DNA of 64,000 bases from Palleniella muris (GTDB taxonomy: Bacteria > Bacteroidota > Bacteroidia > Bacteroidales > Bacteroidaceae). Of the stretch, positions 51,941 to 61,824 are shown piece after piece; position 1 is the first letter of the stretch; each line of letters begins with the position of its first letter. Location: NCBI RefSeq assembly GCF_004792655.1, contig NZ_SRZC01000003.1, forward strand, positions 180,220 through 244,219, read 5' to 3'. A program made the position numbers and the translations under genes. A model generated the notes under the pieces. The model worked only from the letters and a program-made list of their open reading frames with translations. It had not been told where the DNA came from and did no database searches.

Positions 51941-54900
51941 TTACGCGGTTTCAACCTCAGGTACTGAATCTATCGAATTGACAAATTTAACCAATTGCGG
52001 ATCTGAATCTTTTTGTATGAGGTTTCGGAGACTCTTTTTCAATTCATAAGCATCATCCCCTGCTGTATTTATTAAATCCATATAAAAATCTTTGTTTTGC
52101 AGAATCAATGAACGGCATGCCCCATCGGAAATTACAGGTTTCACTATTTTATCAATAACGTCTCCAGCTTGACTTTTCAAATTACCATGCGATCTAAGCC
52201 ATGTTTCGAAAAATTGAAACTTTATTGCATTGATAGTCTTTTTACCGATGCAGAAATCATTTCTTATATCGGTAACTGTCGATTTAATTTTTCGTTTATC
52301 CAATCTTTCAACTATATTCTTGAAACAATTAGGGAAAGGATTCAAACTTTGAGTTCCAGAAGCAATATCCATCAGAATCTTTTTGCCAAATTCAGTCAAG
52401 TTATCTGGCAAGGATTTGATTTTAGCCAGTAAATGTTTTATTGCGACAAACCAATAATATGATGTATGTGCTGTTCTTTGGGCGTATAATGTATCAACAC
52501 TTATTTCAGACAACGCTTCGAACGCTATTTTATTGATATGATCGGTCAGGACATTGCTTATTTTAGTGGTCAAATCGTAAAAAGATGCGTCAGGAATTAC
52601 ATCTTTAATATTGTTCTTAGTGATATACTTATCCAAATCGGTATTCCACTCTGCTAAATGCTCGATAAATACCTCATCCGTTACACCTATTCTGTTCTTA
52701 ATATCTTCAAATTGGGGCAATATGTCTGAGAGCAATAATTTATAGCCAAGTTTATGATTTACCATGTATTGTAGTGTTTCATTTAATAGCGGTATATTCC
52801 ATCCCACACTATTTACTAATAAGTCTCCATGATCCACATAATAGTCCATGAGTTCTGCAACATATTTTATATCTCCACCCTCTATTAAGGAAACGGAATG
52901 ACCATGTGCCAATTGCATGGCGACTAAATCGTAATATCCAGACTCTTTAATGTTTCGGCCATCAGTTTCTAATTCAGAATGCAACTGATTTATGTAGGTT
53001 GAATCTAACGTTACAGGTAAAGGTCTTTCTTCGTCAGATGCCAATAAACGATAGGTTGTAAATATAGCCCCTATATTATCTTTATTTACATTCTGTTCAT
53101 CAATGCAATTCGTGATCGCTTGCAAAAGCGTTGGAAACGTATAGGTAGAATTATCTTTTAACGTTTTTACAATATCTGCATGGTCGAAATTATCGGGTAG
53201 TAAGTTTGCCAAATAATTATCGAGCGCCTCCGAATTTGTTGCTACTTGATAATATTTATATGCTTTAGTTGTCGCGTTATCCCGATAGGCAGCATCTGTT
53301 GCATTTGCAGCTTGAATATAATCGATAAATGTATTTGGCTTGACTGTTTTTGCTTCAATCAATGACGTAAAATCGCACGCCAACTTATTTTGCGCAATAA
53401 ACCTGTCTATTGCATCTAACGTTTTGAAATAGTCGCCGCCATTGAAGTCATTGAACCGAACTATCTTCTTATATAATTGAGCAATCACATGGTTTTGGCT
53501 TTCCGTGTCTAAATGCAACAGCAGTTCTTGGTATTCGACAGGGAACACCTGCTTCTCTATGGATTCTTTTAATTTCAATTGTGCTATTCTTTGCCATACA
53601 CGCAGAATAACATCGCTCTTTCGAGTTAATTTATGCAAACAATGTATAATCTTATCGATAAGCGCATTGTCCATACATTGTATAACTTCTTCTAATACAG
53701 TGTCAAATTGTTTATTAGTCTCTGCATATTGATTTATGTCGTGGTCTTCTTCTCCGTTGATGCAGCCTTCAATATATTTTTTCAATGGAATTTGTCGAGC
53801 ATCTTCAACATCGACACCATATACCAAAGCTGCAATTTCGCGTTGTGTTTGCAGATCATTGTTAATTATTGTTTGAATGCCATTCAGATAGTCGCCGGAC
53901 AATATTTGTTCTACTGGATTTGCCAGAATATCCGTCTTCTTCAAACAGAACAATGCTATGTTTATCATCAAAATTTCGTTACACCACTCTTGTTTAAGAG
54001 CGACCATCTCATTGATATATGATATAATTTCCCTAACATTGGCATTAGGATTTACCAATCTGAATATCCGATTTATAGTTTCTTTCGCTTCATTTTCTGT
54101 TTCTCCAAATGCTTCAACAAACAGTTTGTTGAATATACTTCGATAGTCGGTAATAACAGGAGGAGCAACACGATAAACAATAGGGAAAGTTTTATTGATA
54201 AAATACTTGGTCAGTTGTTTCGTTTGTTCGTCGGTCTCATCTCCGAATGCACAAGCTAAATGTGTTTCATCGAAAGGAATAACAGCCCAAACATTTTCAA
54301 AACCGCTATCGGCGAAGAACGTATGGATAGAAGACCATAATTCTTTTACTTTTTCAGCGGGGAGACGATCCATGTTGTCAAAAACAAGGACTAATTTACG
54401 TTGTCCTTTTTCCTTGATAAAATCAGAAATGTCTTGCATCCATGTTTTGAACTCGTAAACCGTTGGTTCGTCTTCGCTCAAAGTCTCATAGCAAACGTCC
54501 TTTTCGACTTTATCTTGATAAATAGCTAACATATAACTCCATCCATATTTATGATCTTTGCTATATGCCCATTTCCAAACGCACAATGCAATAAGAACTG
54601 GCAGTGCAGCTATGATAATAGACAATAAAGAAAACCACCATGTTGTGGGTGTAGGTTTTACTGCATACGCAATAAATGTAAATATCGGAGTTAAAACTGC
54701 AACCAAAAATGCCGCAACCATACCATTACTGATAAGGGGATATTTTTCGGTTACGGTCTCCGTTTTACGGGCTAATAAATATTTCAGCTTTTCAGACCAT
54801 GATACGGTTTTCGTACCTCCACCTTTGACTTTTATTGTTGCATTTCCAGATAGGATACCATCATCAATAAGTTTGCTTGTAAGCAATTCCAATATAGAGC

Positions 54901-55195
54901 GGCGTTGCAAGTCCTCTTGATGTCCCCATGCGTCATACTCAAAAAAGTAATAGTCGTCTGATAATTCACGTTCCAACATTTTAACCACGTTGGATTTTCC
55001 AGATCCCCAAATACCTTCGATGCCGATAATTCGAGGTAAAGTACATTCCTCATCCAATGAATCATTCTGACAAAAATGGCGAGCAATAGTTTTTGCCAAC
55101 CTTTCTTGCGAACCTCCATCGAATTTGTCAATACCACACGGTTTATTTTGGATAAACCGCGGATATTGCTGTTTGGATTGTAGTTTTGTTTCCAT
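51941..55195 (-). CDS. KAP-family P-loop NTPase with two membrane segments
   Basis: 1084 residues. Walker A GIWGSGKS is at 61-68; two membrane helices (about 157-178 and 186-206) are inserted between Walker A and Walker B (VLVFDNMDRL, near 270-280), which is the defining layout of KAP NTPases. The remaining 700 residues are helical and unrecognised. The family includes bacterial proteins linked to phage exclusion (E. coli F-plasmid PifA) and eukaryotic Kidins220/ARMS. It is visibly AT-richer than tra and rte genes, so it was acquired separately. A defence role is plausible but unproven. Confidence 0.85.
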   Translation of the reverse strand: METKLQSKQQYPRFIQNKPCGIDKFDGGSQERLAKTIARHFCQNDSLDEECTLPRIIGIEGIWGSGKSNVVKMLERELSDDYYFFEYDAWGHQEDLQRRSILELLTSKLIDDGILSGNATIKVKGGGTKTVSWSEKLKYLLARKTETVTEKYPLISNGMVAAFLVAVLTPIFTFIAYAVKPTPTTWWFSLLSIIIAALPVLIALCVWKWAYSKDHKYGWSYMLAIYQDKVEKDVCYETLSEDEPTVYEFKTWMQDISDFIKEKGQRKLVLVFDNMDRLPAEKVKELWSSIHTFFADSGFENVWAVIPFDETHLACAFGDETDEQTKQLTKYFINKTFPIVYRVAPPVITDYRSIFNKLFVEAFGETENEAKETINRIFRLVNPNANVREIISYINEMVALKQEWCNEILMINIALFCLKKTDILANPVEQILSGDYLNGIQTIINNDLQTQREIAALVYGVDVEDARQIPLKKYIEGCINGEEDHDINQYAETNKQFDTVLEEVIQCMDNALIDKIIHCLHKLTRKSDVILRVWQRIAQLKLKESIEKQVFPVEYQELLLHLDTESQNHVIAQLYKKIVRFNDFNGGDYFKTLDAIDRFIAQNKLACDFTSLIEAKTVKPNTFIDYIQAANATDAAYRDNATTKAYKYYQVATNSEALDNYLANLLPDNFDHADIVKTLKDNSTYTFPTLLQAITNCIDEQNVNKDNIGAIFTTYRLLASDEERPLPVTLDSTYINQLHSELETDGRNIKESGYYDLVAMQLAHGHSVSLIEGGDIKYVAELMDYYVDHGDLLVNSVGWNIPLLNETLQYMVNHKLGYKLLLSDILPQFEDIKNRIGVTDEVFIEHLAEWNTDLDKYITKNNIKDVIPDASFYDLTTKISNVLTDHINKIAFEALSEISVDTLYAQRTAHTSYYWFVAIKHLLAKIKSLPDNLTEFGKKILMDIASGTQSLNPFPNCFKNIVERLDKRKIKSTVTDIRNDFCIGKKTINAIKFQFFETWLRSHGNLKSQAGDVIDKIVKPVISDGACRSLILQNKDFYMDLINTAGDDAYELKKSLRNLIQKDSDPQLVKFVNSIDSVPEVETA

Positions 55196-55211
55196 ATACG
55201 TAATTTATTGA

Positions 55212-56343
55212 TTATACGAACTCCAAATAATTCTCCCGATTTACCACATGAAACTCGGCATAGGGATAGGCTTCTTGGAAGGCTTTCGGTGCGGCCGGCA
55301 TTTTATTTCCCCACTTGAACTCCAAGGCGGTAAGACTGTCGGCACTCTCCTCAATCAGGTCGATTTCCTGTTTGTCGTAGGTGCGCCAGAAATAGAACTC
55401 CCTGTGCAGTCCCTCATTGAAGTTCGCTTTGCGCCGCTCTCCGATGATGTAGTTCTCCCACAGCGCACCGACATCCTGCCGAATGGCCAGCGGTGAGAAA
55501 GCCCCGATAATGGCATTGCGAATGCCGTTGTCGTAGAAGTACCACTTGCCAGCTTTTGTAACCTCCTTGCGTAGGTTACGCGAATAAGCCCCCAGACGAT
55601 AGATAACGAAGACCTTTTCCAATAGGTCGAGGTATTTTTCAACGGTCGTCTTGCTCATGCCGAGTTGTTTACCTAACTCTTCGTAAGAAACTTCGCTGCC
55701 CAACTGAAAAGCTATCAATCGCAGTAGATCGCGCATCTTGCTCGAATTTTTTAAGCCGTCAATTGCTAAGATATCTTTAAGCAGGTATGCACCGACAATA
55801 TCACGTAGGTAGTCTGTTTTACGTTCATAGTTCTCCATCATTACTACTTCGGGATAGGAACCGTAAATCAAGCGCGCTTCGAGGTTCTGGCGGGTTTCAA
55901 GTGCCGTTTCCGTCTGTGCGATTTCCCGTTGCGAGAATGGTGTAAGGAGAAATTGCGTACTGCGGCCGACCAACGGTTCCACCAGTCTTATTCAGCAAAT
56001 CGAATGACGAAGAACCACTTGCCAAGACACTTATTCCCGGTATTTCATCAACTATCAACTTCAGAATACTACCGATTTGTGGTATGTTCTGTGCCTCATC
56101 AATAGCCAGCAAATCAATACCATCCAATAAATGCCGATAATTGGCTATTGAGCGATTCTCCAATAGTGCTAATGTGTCGTAGTCTTCGCCGTTGAGCATC
56201 ATCGTCCTACCTGAATAGTTGTCCACAATTTTACGCATCATTACCGTTTTACCAACACGGCGAGCACCAAAAATCAGTACTGCTTTATTGGGCGCGATTC
56301 GTGCTGTAATCTTCTCTTGAAGTATTCTATTTACTGTTTCCAT
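55212..56343 (-). pseudogene. DUF4143 AAA ATPase, broken by a one-base insertion
   Basis: The N-terminal part (56343 down to about 55980) has the AAA_14 ATPase with GARRVGKT and LLAIDEAQN. The C-terminal part (from about 55979 down to 55212) has the DUF4143 domain ending in FKWGNKMPAAP and NRENYLEFV. They are in different frames: the family continues KTG-EPLVGRS, but an extra G in GGAACC at about 55979 shifts the frame. These ATPases are frequent in prokaryotic genomes with unknown function. The gene is a recent pseudogene or carries a sequencing error. Confidence 0.8.
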
Positions 56344-56644
56344 ACCTTATAAAATATAATGCAAAGATAATCATATTTTTTTAATTGGCGAATTTTACAA
56401 AAAAAACGGGCTATTAAATGGCGATTTTTACAACCACAATCTTATGGAAGTTGTTTCATTGTTTTTAGTAATGATATATGTTCATACTATGATGACTCAA
56501 TAATTTACCAGACATACGTTTCTGAAATTTGTCCTTATAGGAATGAAAAACTCACATATATTGTGCTAATTAATATATAATTAAATGAAAATAAAAAGAC
56601 AGGATACGAGTATTCCTGTCTTCTCATATGTAATGGATATTTTT
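56344..56644. other. AT-rich intergenic stretch
   Basis: 301 bases. A -7 box (TATCTTTG, minus strand, 56362-56369) serves the DUF4143 ATPase; the rest is low-complexity AT-rich sequence with no gene visible. Confidence 0.5.
56362..56369 (-). promoter_or_regulatory. -7 box of the DUF4143 ATPase gene
   Basis: TATCTTTG on the minus strand, 19 bases upstream of the ATG at 56343. Confidence 0.55.
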
Positions 56645-57250
56645 TTATTTTCTCATCCGCTCCAACTCCTCATCACGCAACATTCTCTCGTTCAGTTTTT
56701 CCTGCATCCTGTCAATGAAATAGGTGCGGCTTTCGTTCTTCCGGCGTTTGATATCAGTGTAGAAGCGGTAGCAGTCTTTAGAATCAACCCCGAATATCTT
56801 ATAGAGAAGTGGGGCGAGCTGTTTGAGCGGCATATTGCCGTTGTTGATGCAGCCCATCACGTCTATGCCGTAGATAAGTTCCACGAGGTCGATGGCATTG
56901 CCCGTCCATTGAAGAAGGCTGGCGGTGGTTTCTGTTGCGTTGTTGGCGGATATTAGTGGTGGCACTTGGGGCGTGGCAAGGAATTTCTGCATCTTTCTTA
57001 CGAAAGACAGAGCCTTGCTGACGTAGGCGGCAATCTCTCTTTTTTCTTCTGACAGATTACGTACGGGATGGTGCTGCAACTCGATTTCGATGTAGGCAAG
57101 CGCGATGACGGTAAGGTTCATGTCCATGCCGCCGTTGCACAGTTCGATCACTTGGGTGGCGAAAGCCGTGTATGCCGTTTCCATATTGCAGTCGCCGGCT
57201 TCGTTTATCAGGCGGAAAAAGTCGGTTTCCGCCAGCAAGAAATAATTCAT
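56645..57250 (-). CDS. rteC: RteC tetracycline-regulon protein
   Basis: 201 residues from ATG 57250 (MNYFLLAETDFFRLINEAGD). The frame continues 21 codons upstream but those look non-coding. RteC in CTnDOT is a DNA-binding activator of the excision operon, and its own gene is switched on by RteB. No membrane or signal segment. Basic C-terminus (DIKRRKNESRTYFIDRMQEK). Confidence 0.87.
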   Translation of the reverse strand: MNYFLLAETDFFRLINEAGDCNMETAYTAFATQVIELCNGGMDMNLTVIALAYIEIELQHHPVRNLSEEKREIAAYVSKALSFVRKMQKFLATPQVPPLISANNATETTASLLQWTGNAIDLVELIYGIDVMGCINNGNMPLKQLAPLLYKIFGVDSKDCYRFYTDIKRRKNESRTYFIDRMQEKLNERMLRDEELERMRK

Positions 57251-57333
57251 GGTTCTGTCAATTTTGAAAATTACACTTTGTTTTCTGCGTGCGCACATGA
57301 ATATAATTGGCAAAAAACGCGGCAGAAAATAAA

Positions 57334-57368
57334 AAATCCAACACTCAATTTTACAAAGTGCTGGATTT
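57334..57368 (-). terminator. Terminator between the RibD-like gene and rteC
   Basis: AAATCCA and CACT on one side pair with AGTG and TGGATTT on the other (one mismatch). On the minus strand TTTTTT follows the stem. It separates the rte/RibD transcript from rteC, which therefore needs its own promoter. Confidence 0.65.
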
Positions 57369-57488
57369 CAGAGGTATAAAATTCAGTATTTTTTCACAAG
57401 GACAAATTATCTCCGACTTAAATTGTTTGTAATCGGAACATTTATTCTATTCCTGAAAATAGAAATGTATGCTTGCCGCACATTTTGG

Positions 57489-57911
57489 CTATCTTGCTTT
57501 TTTATCAAGGATATAGATAATGCGACATACACCGTTGGGATAGCTTTTCAAAGAGGAAAGCGTCCAGTGTTGCTCTGGCAGAGCCGACTTAAAAAAATGT
57601 CGTCCGCTTCCGGATATGAAAGGAACGGTGTATAGTATGATTTCATCCACAGCGTGCATCCGCAGCAGTCCGTTTATATAGTCTGCCGTGTCCGGTGTGG
57701 CTTCCGCGAGGTAACGGATGTTTGTGCAGTCTTTTCTCCATTCGTGCAGCATTGAAATGGAATAGTCCGGTGTCACACGGTAAAAGGCTTTCTTCCTGAT
57801 TTCATCAAGACCGCAACGGTCAAGGCACAAATCCTGATGTGCTTTATCATATAACTCTGAAGAAAGACATCCGTCCATCGTCAGTACGGCGAGAATCTGA
57901 ACTTTACCCAT
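57489..57911 (-). CDS. RibD C-terminal/dihydrofolate reductase-like protein
   Basis: 140 residues that begin like a DHFR/RibD fold (VQILAVLTMDGCLS) and end with a VDEIILYTVPFISGSGRHFF motif of the RibD reductase domain. It is shorter than full RibD-type reductases and may be a truncated oxidoreductase. It sits between rteC and rteB, a position I associate with CTnDOT-type elements, and has a long structured leader. Substrate unknown. Confidence 0.75.
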   Translation of the reverse strand: MGKVQILAVLTMDGCLSSELYDKAHQDLCLDRCGLDEIRKKAFYRVTPDYSISMLHEWRKDCTNIRYLAEATPDTADYINGLLRMHAVDEIILYTVPFISGSGRHFFKSALPEQHWTLSSLKSYPNGVCRIIYILDKKAR

Positions 57912-57968
57912 AATCGTTTCCTTTCGTTAGGCAAGGGTAAAAAAGTAGCGTGCAATTCACACTACCTT

Positions 57969-58085
57969 CAAGCGATGGCTCTGGTAAAGCCTTTACGGAG
58001 AGTACGTGAATGCACGCTATGCGTAAGCATAGCATAAGCATCACGCAATCGTCTCCGTAGTTCCAATTTACCAGATTTTCGCTTG
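57969..58085 (-). promoter_or_regulatory. Long extended-hairpin leader of the RibD-like gene
   Basis: Nested, regularly spaced helices (plus-strand coordinates): CAAGCGA 57969-57975 with 58079-58085; CTGGTAAA 57981-57988 with 58067-58074; TACGGAGA 57994-58001 with 58052-58059; and inner stems including a 7-bp GCTATGC/GCATAGC hairpin. Together they form a 117-base hairpin with short internal loops. It sits between a -7 box (58161-58168) and the gene start at 57911. A riboswitch, attenuator, small RNA or recombination site are all possible. Confidence 0.6.
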
Positions 58086-58160
58086 AAACGCCTTGCGGTC
58101 TTATCCTATATGTTGGCGGCGAAAAGCTCCTGCCAATCGCCGTTTTTCTCAAATGTTATG

Positions 58161-58168
58161 CAAAGATA
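58161..58168 (-). promoter_or_regulatory. -7 box upstream of the structured leader
   Basis: TATCTTTG on the minus strand, just downstream of the rteB stop, giving a leader of about 240 bases. Confidence 0.55.
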
Positions 58169-58190
58169 GCCAAATTCAGTGAATTACGGG

Positions 58191-59513
58191 CTATGATTGC
58201 TTGAATTTATATTTAAGTCCATACTCTTCAAGTTTGCTGTATAGTGTTGTCCTGCCTATGCCGAGCAGTTCTGCGGCGACACTCCGGTTGCCGTTTGCCT
58301 GTTTCAACGCACGCAATATCCGCTCCTTATCCTCCGCGTCATTGCGCAAGGCGAAGCTGACAGTAGAGGTCGGTTTCGTCACGGCAAGTTCCAGATGCTC
58401 TTTCATGACAACACCTTCCTGCGCCTGCAATACAGCACCCATAACTTTCTGCCGAAGTTCCCGCACGTTGCCCGGCCATGCGTGTGTCAGCAACGCTTTA
58501 CGTGCTTCGGAACTGAACCCGCTCACGCTACACTCCAGCTCTCTGTTTGCCATATCACGGAAGAACTCTGCCAGCGGCATAATGTCTTCTTGACAGTCAC
58601 GCAACGGAGGAACGGTTATCCCGAAGTCGTGCAGGCGGTACAGAAGATCCTGCCGAAAACGCTTTTCATTCACCGATACCTCCAAATCTTCATTGGTAGC
58701 AGCGATGATGCGGACATTGAAATTCCGGTCTGCCTTGTCTCCGACCGGGCGATACCGCCTCTCCTGTATGGCACGGAGCAACATCTGTTGGGTTTCCAAC
58801 GCGAGGTTTCCTACCTCGTCCAGAAACAACGTGCCGCCTTCCGCCTCATGGAAATATCCTTTCTTGGCATTGTCCGCACCTGTAAATGCACCTTTGACGT
58901 GTCCGAAGAAAGCCGACGGTGCAAGCTCTTTGGAGAGTGAACCGCAGTCCACCGCCACAAATGGCTTGCCTGCACGTTTGCTCTTGTCATGCAACAGGTG
59001 GGCAATATGCTCCTTGCCCGTGCCGTTCTCACCAAATATCATCACGCTCATATCGGTGGCGGCTACCAGCCTTATGCGGTGCATGATTTTCTGAAAGGCG
59101 GAACCTTCACGGGCGAATATAGGCATACGGCGTTGTCCTGCCTGACGTTCTTTCAGTATGGAACGGATCAGGGGGACAAGTTTATCCTCCACAAGCTGTT
59201 TGGGAATATAGTCTATCGAGCCGAGTTTCATGCTTTCCACGGCGGTATTAACTTCGGCGTAGTCGGTCATAATGATGAAGGGCTGCATCTTTCCCTCCTT
59301 TCGCATCCAGCACAAAAGGTCTATGCCACTGCCGTCAGGCAGACGCAGGTCGGCAACCACGATATCATTATCTGTTGCCTGTTGCAGATGTTTCTTCGCG
59401 GTTGAGAGGTGGTAAGCCTTCATATTGCGGTAGCCCTCCCGTGACAGCATATTGCAGACATATTCGCAATACACGATGTTGTCTTCCACCACAATTATTT
59501 TTGTCTTATTCAT
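58191..59513 (-). CDS. rteB: RteB, NtrC-type response regulator
   Basis: 440 residues: a receiver domain (1-120, phosphoacceptor Asp in VVADLRLPDG near 56), a sigma-54-type AAA domain with GENGTGKEHIA (about 159-169) and the GAFTGA loop that contacts sigma-54 (about 208-213), and a Fis-type helix-turn-helix at the C-terminus (NRSVAAELLGIGRTTLYSKL). In CTnDOT it is activated by RteA and turns on rteC. It overlaps the end of rteA by 8 bases. Confidence 0.96.
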   Translation of the reverse strand: MNKTKIIVVEDNIVYCEYVCNMLSREGYRNMKAYHLSTAKKHLQQATDNDIVVADLRLPDGSGIDLLCWMRKEGKMQPFIIMTDYAEVNTAVESMKLGSIDYIPKQLVEDKLVPLIRSILKERQAGQRRMPIFAREGSAFQKIMHRIRLVAATDMSVMIFGENGTGKEHIAHLLHDKSKRAGKPFVAVDCGSLSKELAPSAFFGHVKGAFTGADNAKKGYFHEAEGGTLFLDEVGNLALETQQMLLRAIQERRYRPVGDKADRNFNVRIIAATNEDLEVSVNEKRFRQDLLYRLHDFGITVPPLRDCQEDIMPLAEFFRDMANRELECSVSGFSSEARKALLTHAWPGNVRELRQKVMGAVLQAQEGVVMKEHLELAVTKPTSTVSFALRNDAEDKERILRALKQANGNRSVAAELLGIGRTTLYSKLEEYGLKYKFKQS

Positions 59514-61824
59514 CTTCGTATTTTCTCCTTTCCTCTTCTGCCAACCGTATTATTTCCACTCCCTTATCCAGCACGGCAGTCACGGCATGGCTTAACGCTT
59601 CACCATCCGGGAGAGCATCGCCACGAAGCAATCCGTAAAGTACATTCAGCGGTTGGTCGGCACGGAGCACCTCCCACGAACTGCGCAGGTGGTGGATCAG
59701 GGAATCCAGCTTTTGCAGGTCTTTTTCTTTTGCTGCATCCCGTACCGCCTGCATTTCCTTTTCTGTTTCAGTTATCAACTTTTCCAGCATGACGGCTTCA
59801 TTGCCATAGGACAATAAGGCGGAAAAGTCCGGTTTCCCGTCCGGTGTCGCTTTTATGGCACACCTGTCGGAAACCTCCATCAGTTCCGATATGGAGAACG
59901 GTTTGAACAGGCATCCGGCAAAGCCTTTTGCCAATAGTTCCCCTTTGTTACAACTGCCCGAAGCGGTTGCCACAACCACCGGGATTGTTGGTGAATTGCC
60001 CACGTTGGACGAACGCAACAGTTCCAGCAATTCGAAACCGTTTATATCGGGCATATTCAAGTCTGTCAGCAACAGGCTGTATTCTTTCTGGCGTATCATT
60101 TCCATCAGTGCCGCAGCATCGGTGCAAGTGTCGCAGTGTATTCCTTCTTGGGAATACATCTCTTTCAGCATCAGAAGTAATACCTCATCATTGTCAATGG
60201 CGACAACATCATGGAATTTATTGTTATGATAAACAGGTGTATTGCTTGTATATCCAAGCTGTTCTTCAGCTTCCTGCATAGAAATTTCAACTGTGAAACG
60301 ACTGCCTTTCCCTTTCTTGCTGTCTAAACGGATTGTTCCGCCAAGCATCGACACAATATTACGCATTATGGCAAGCCCAAGCCCGAAACCCTCCTTTGCG
60401 GCGGCATTTGATAGACGTTCAAACGCACCGAACGCTTGTTTCTGTTCCTCTTCTGTCATGCCTGTACCTGTATCTTCAACGACCAGTGTCAGAACTCCAT
60501 TATCATATTCAGTAATCAAAGAAACACCGCCTTCTTCTGTGAACTTGACAGCGTTTGACAGCAGGTTATTCCCGATTTGTATTATTCGCTCTTTGTCGGT
60601 CAATACAATGGCATCGTGTCCAGTCTTCACGGACAAGGACAGCCCTTTGTTCACGGCAACAGGCATGAACTCCGTTTCAAGTGTGTGCGTGATTGCTGAA
60701 ATCCGGCAGGGTGACAGACGGGGCTGTTCCTTGCCGTTGTCCAGGCGGAAGAAGTCAAGCAAAGTGTTAAGCATATCCCGCATACGGTCGGAGGATTGCA
60801 GTATGTTTTGGATATACTGCCCGGACTTATCCTCACACTGTTCTTTCCGTATCAGTCCGGCATAGCCTGTTATTGCTGTCAGCGGTGTGCGCAGTTCATG
60901 GGTGATAGTATGTACCGCCTTCTTCCTTGACGTTATCAGTGCCTCGTTCCGTTGTACGGATTGTTCCAGTTGCCTTATCAAATCAGTTGTCTTGTGCTTG
61001 TATTGTTTAATGCTTTTTGCATCACGATGTATGATGATGTAGGAAATTAACAACAATAGAAGAACGAATCCCATTAAACCGCCTACTTGCATAAATGACT
61101 TTTCACGCATGGCAACTATTTCGTTTTCCCGGCTTTGCAGTTCGGTTTGTACCTTTTCTTCTATTTGGCAAATCAATTCTTGCAGTTGTCTGTTAAGTTC
61201 TGCATTACGAGCTGCAAGGCTGTCGGCTTGTTCCGACAATTGGCGATCCTGCACTTTCTGTTCGCTGATTACGTTTCTATTGACCGAATGAAGGATAGTG
61301 GTTGATACTGCTGGAGTTACTTCCTTTTTTTTGCCGAATATGCCTAAGAAACCTTTTCGTTTTGGCTTTTTGGACTGTTCCTGCACACTTTTCTGTACAA
61401 TAACCGGAATTTGATTGGCTATCTTCTTGTTAATAGATTGTTGTTCATCCATTAACCGGACTATCTGGAACATCTGTCGTTCCTTATCCTCTAAAAGACT
61501 GCGCACACTATCGATGCGCTCTGCTGGATAGGTGGCCTTGAAACGGCAGAGCATACTGTCCATTGCCATACGCCGTGCATGGTAATGCTCGATATCTTTA
61601 TCGTTCCATTCCAGTATTGTTTCACCCAATAGAGAAAATTTTATCATTTGAATATTGATATTGTTTATTTCTTTTCGGAGCTCGTCTATTTTTTTATTGC
61701 CAAGTTCTAATGCTTCTATCTCCTGCCATTCATAGAGGCTATTATATGCCATACATCCGATAAGAATGGAGATAAGTATATATCCCAACCGTATTGCCTT
61801 ATAGAAATTTCCTGACCGCTCCAT
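59506..61824 (-). CDS. rteA: RteA, hybrid sensor histidine kinase
   Basis: 772 residues: a membrane helix near the N-terminus (about 10-26), a sensory periplasmic region, a second helix (about 245-265), HisKA with THELRTPLTAITGY, HATPase with N and G boxes (NLLSNAVKF, VVEDTGTGM), a receiver domain with LLLTDLNMPD, and an Hpt-like C-terminus with a HLRSSW motif. It senses an unknown signal and passes phosphate to RteB. Coupled to tetQ by a one-base overlap. Confidence 0.96.
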   Translation of the reverse strand: MERSGNFYKAIRLGYILISILIGCMAYNSLYEWQEIEALELGNKKIDELRKEINNINIQMIKFSLLGETILEWNDKDIEHYHARRMAMDSMLCRFKATYPAERIDSVRSLLEDKERQMFQIVRLMDEQQSINKKIANQIPVIVQKSVQEQSKKPKRKGFLGIFGKKKEVTPAVSTTILHSVNRNVISEQKVQDRQLSEQADSLAARNAELNRQLQELICQIEEKVQTELQSRENEIVAMREKSFMQVGGLMGFVLLLLLISYIIIHRDAKSIKQYKHKTTDLIRQLEQSVQRNEALITSRKKAVHTITHELRTPLTAITGYAGLIRKEQCEDKSGQYIQNILQSSDRMRDMLNTLLDFFRLDNGKEQPRLSPCRISAITHTLETEFMPVAVNKGLSLSVKTGHDAIVLTDKERIIQIGNNLLSNAVKFTEEGGVSLITEYDNGVLTLVVEDTGTGMTEEEQKQAFGAFERLSNAAAKEGFGLGLAIMRNIVSMLGGTIRLDSKKGKGSRFTVEISMQEAEEQLGYTSNTPVYHNNKFHDVVAIDNDEVLLLMLKEMYSQEGIHCDTCTDAAALMEMIRQKEYSLLLTDLNMPDINGFELLELLRSSNVGNSPTIPVVVATASGSCNKGELLAKGFAGCLFKPFSISELMEVSDRCAIKATPDGKPDFSALLSYGNEAVMLEKLITETEKEMQAVRDAAKEKDLQKLDSLIHHLRSSWEVLRADQPLNVLYGLLRGDALPDGEALSHAVTAVLDKGVEIIRLAEEERRKYEDE

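Noticed and set aside
57914..58152. An 82-codon minus-strand frame upstream of the RibD-like gene
   Set aside because: It lies within the structured leader; its sequence is explained by the helices and shows no protein pattern.
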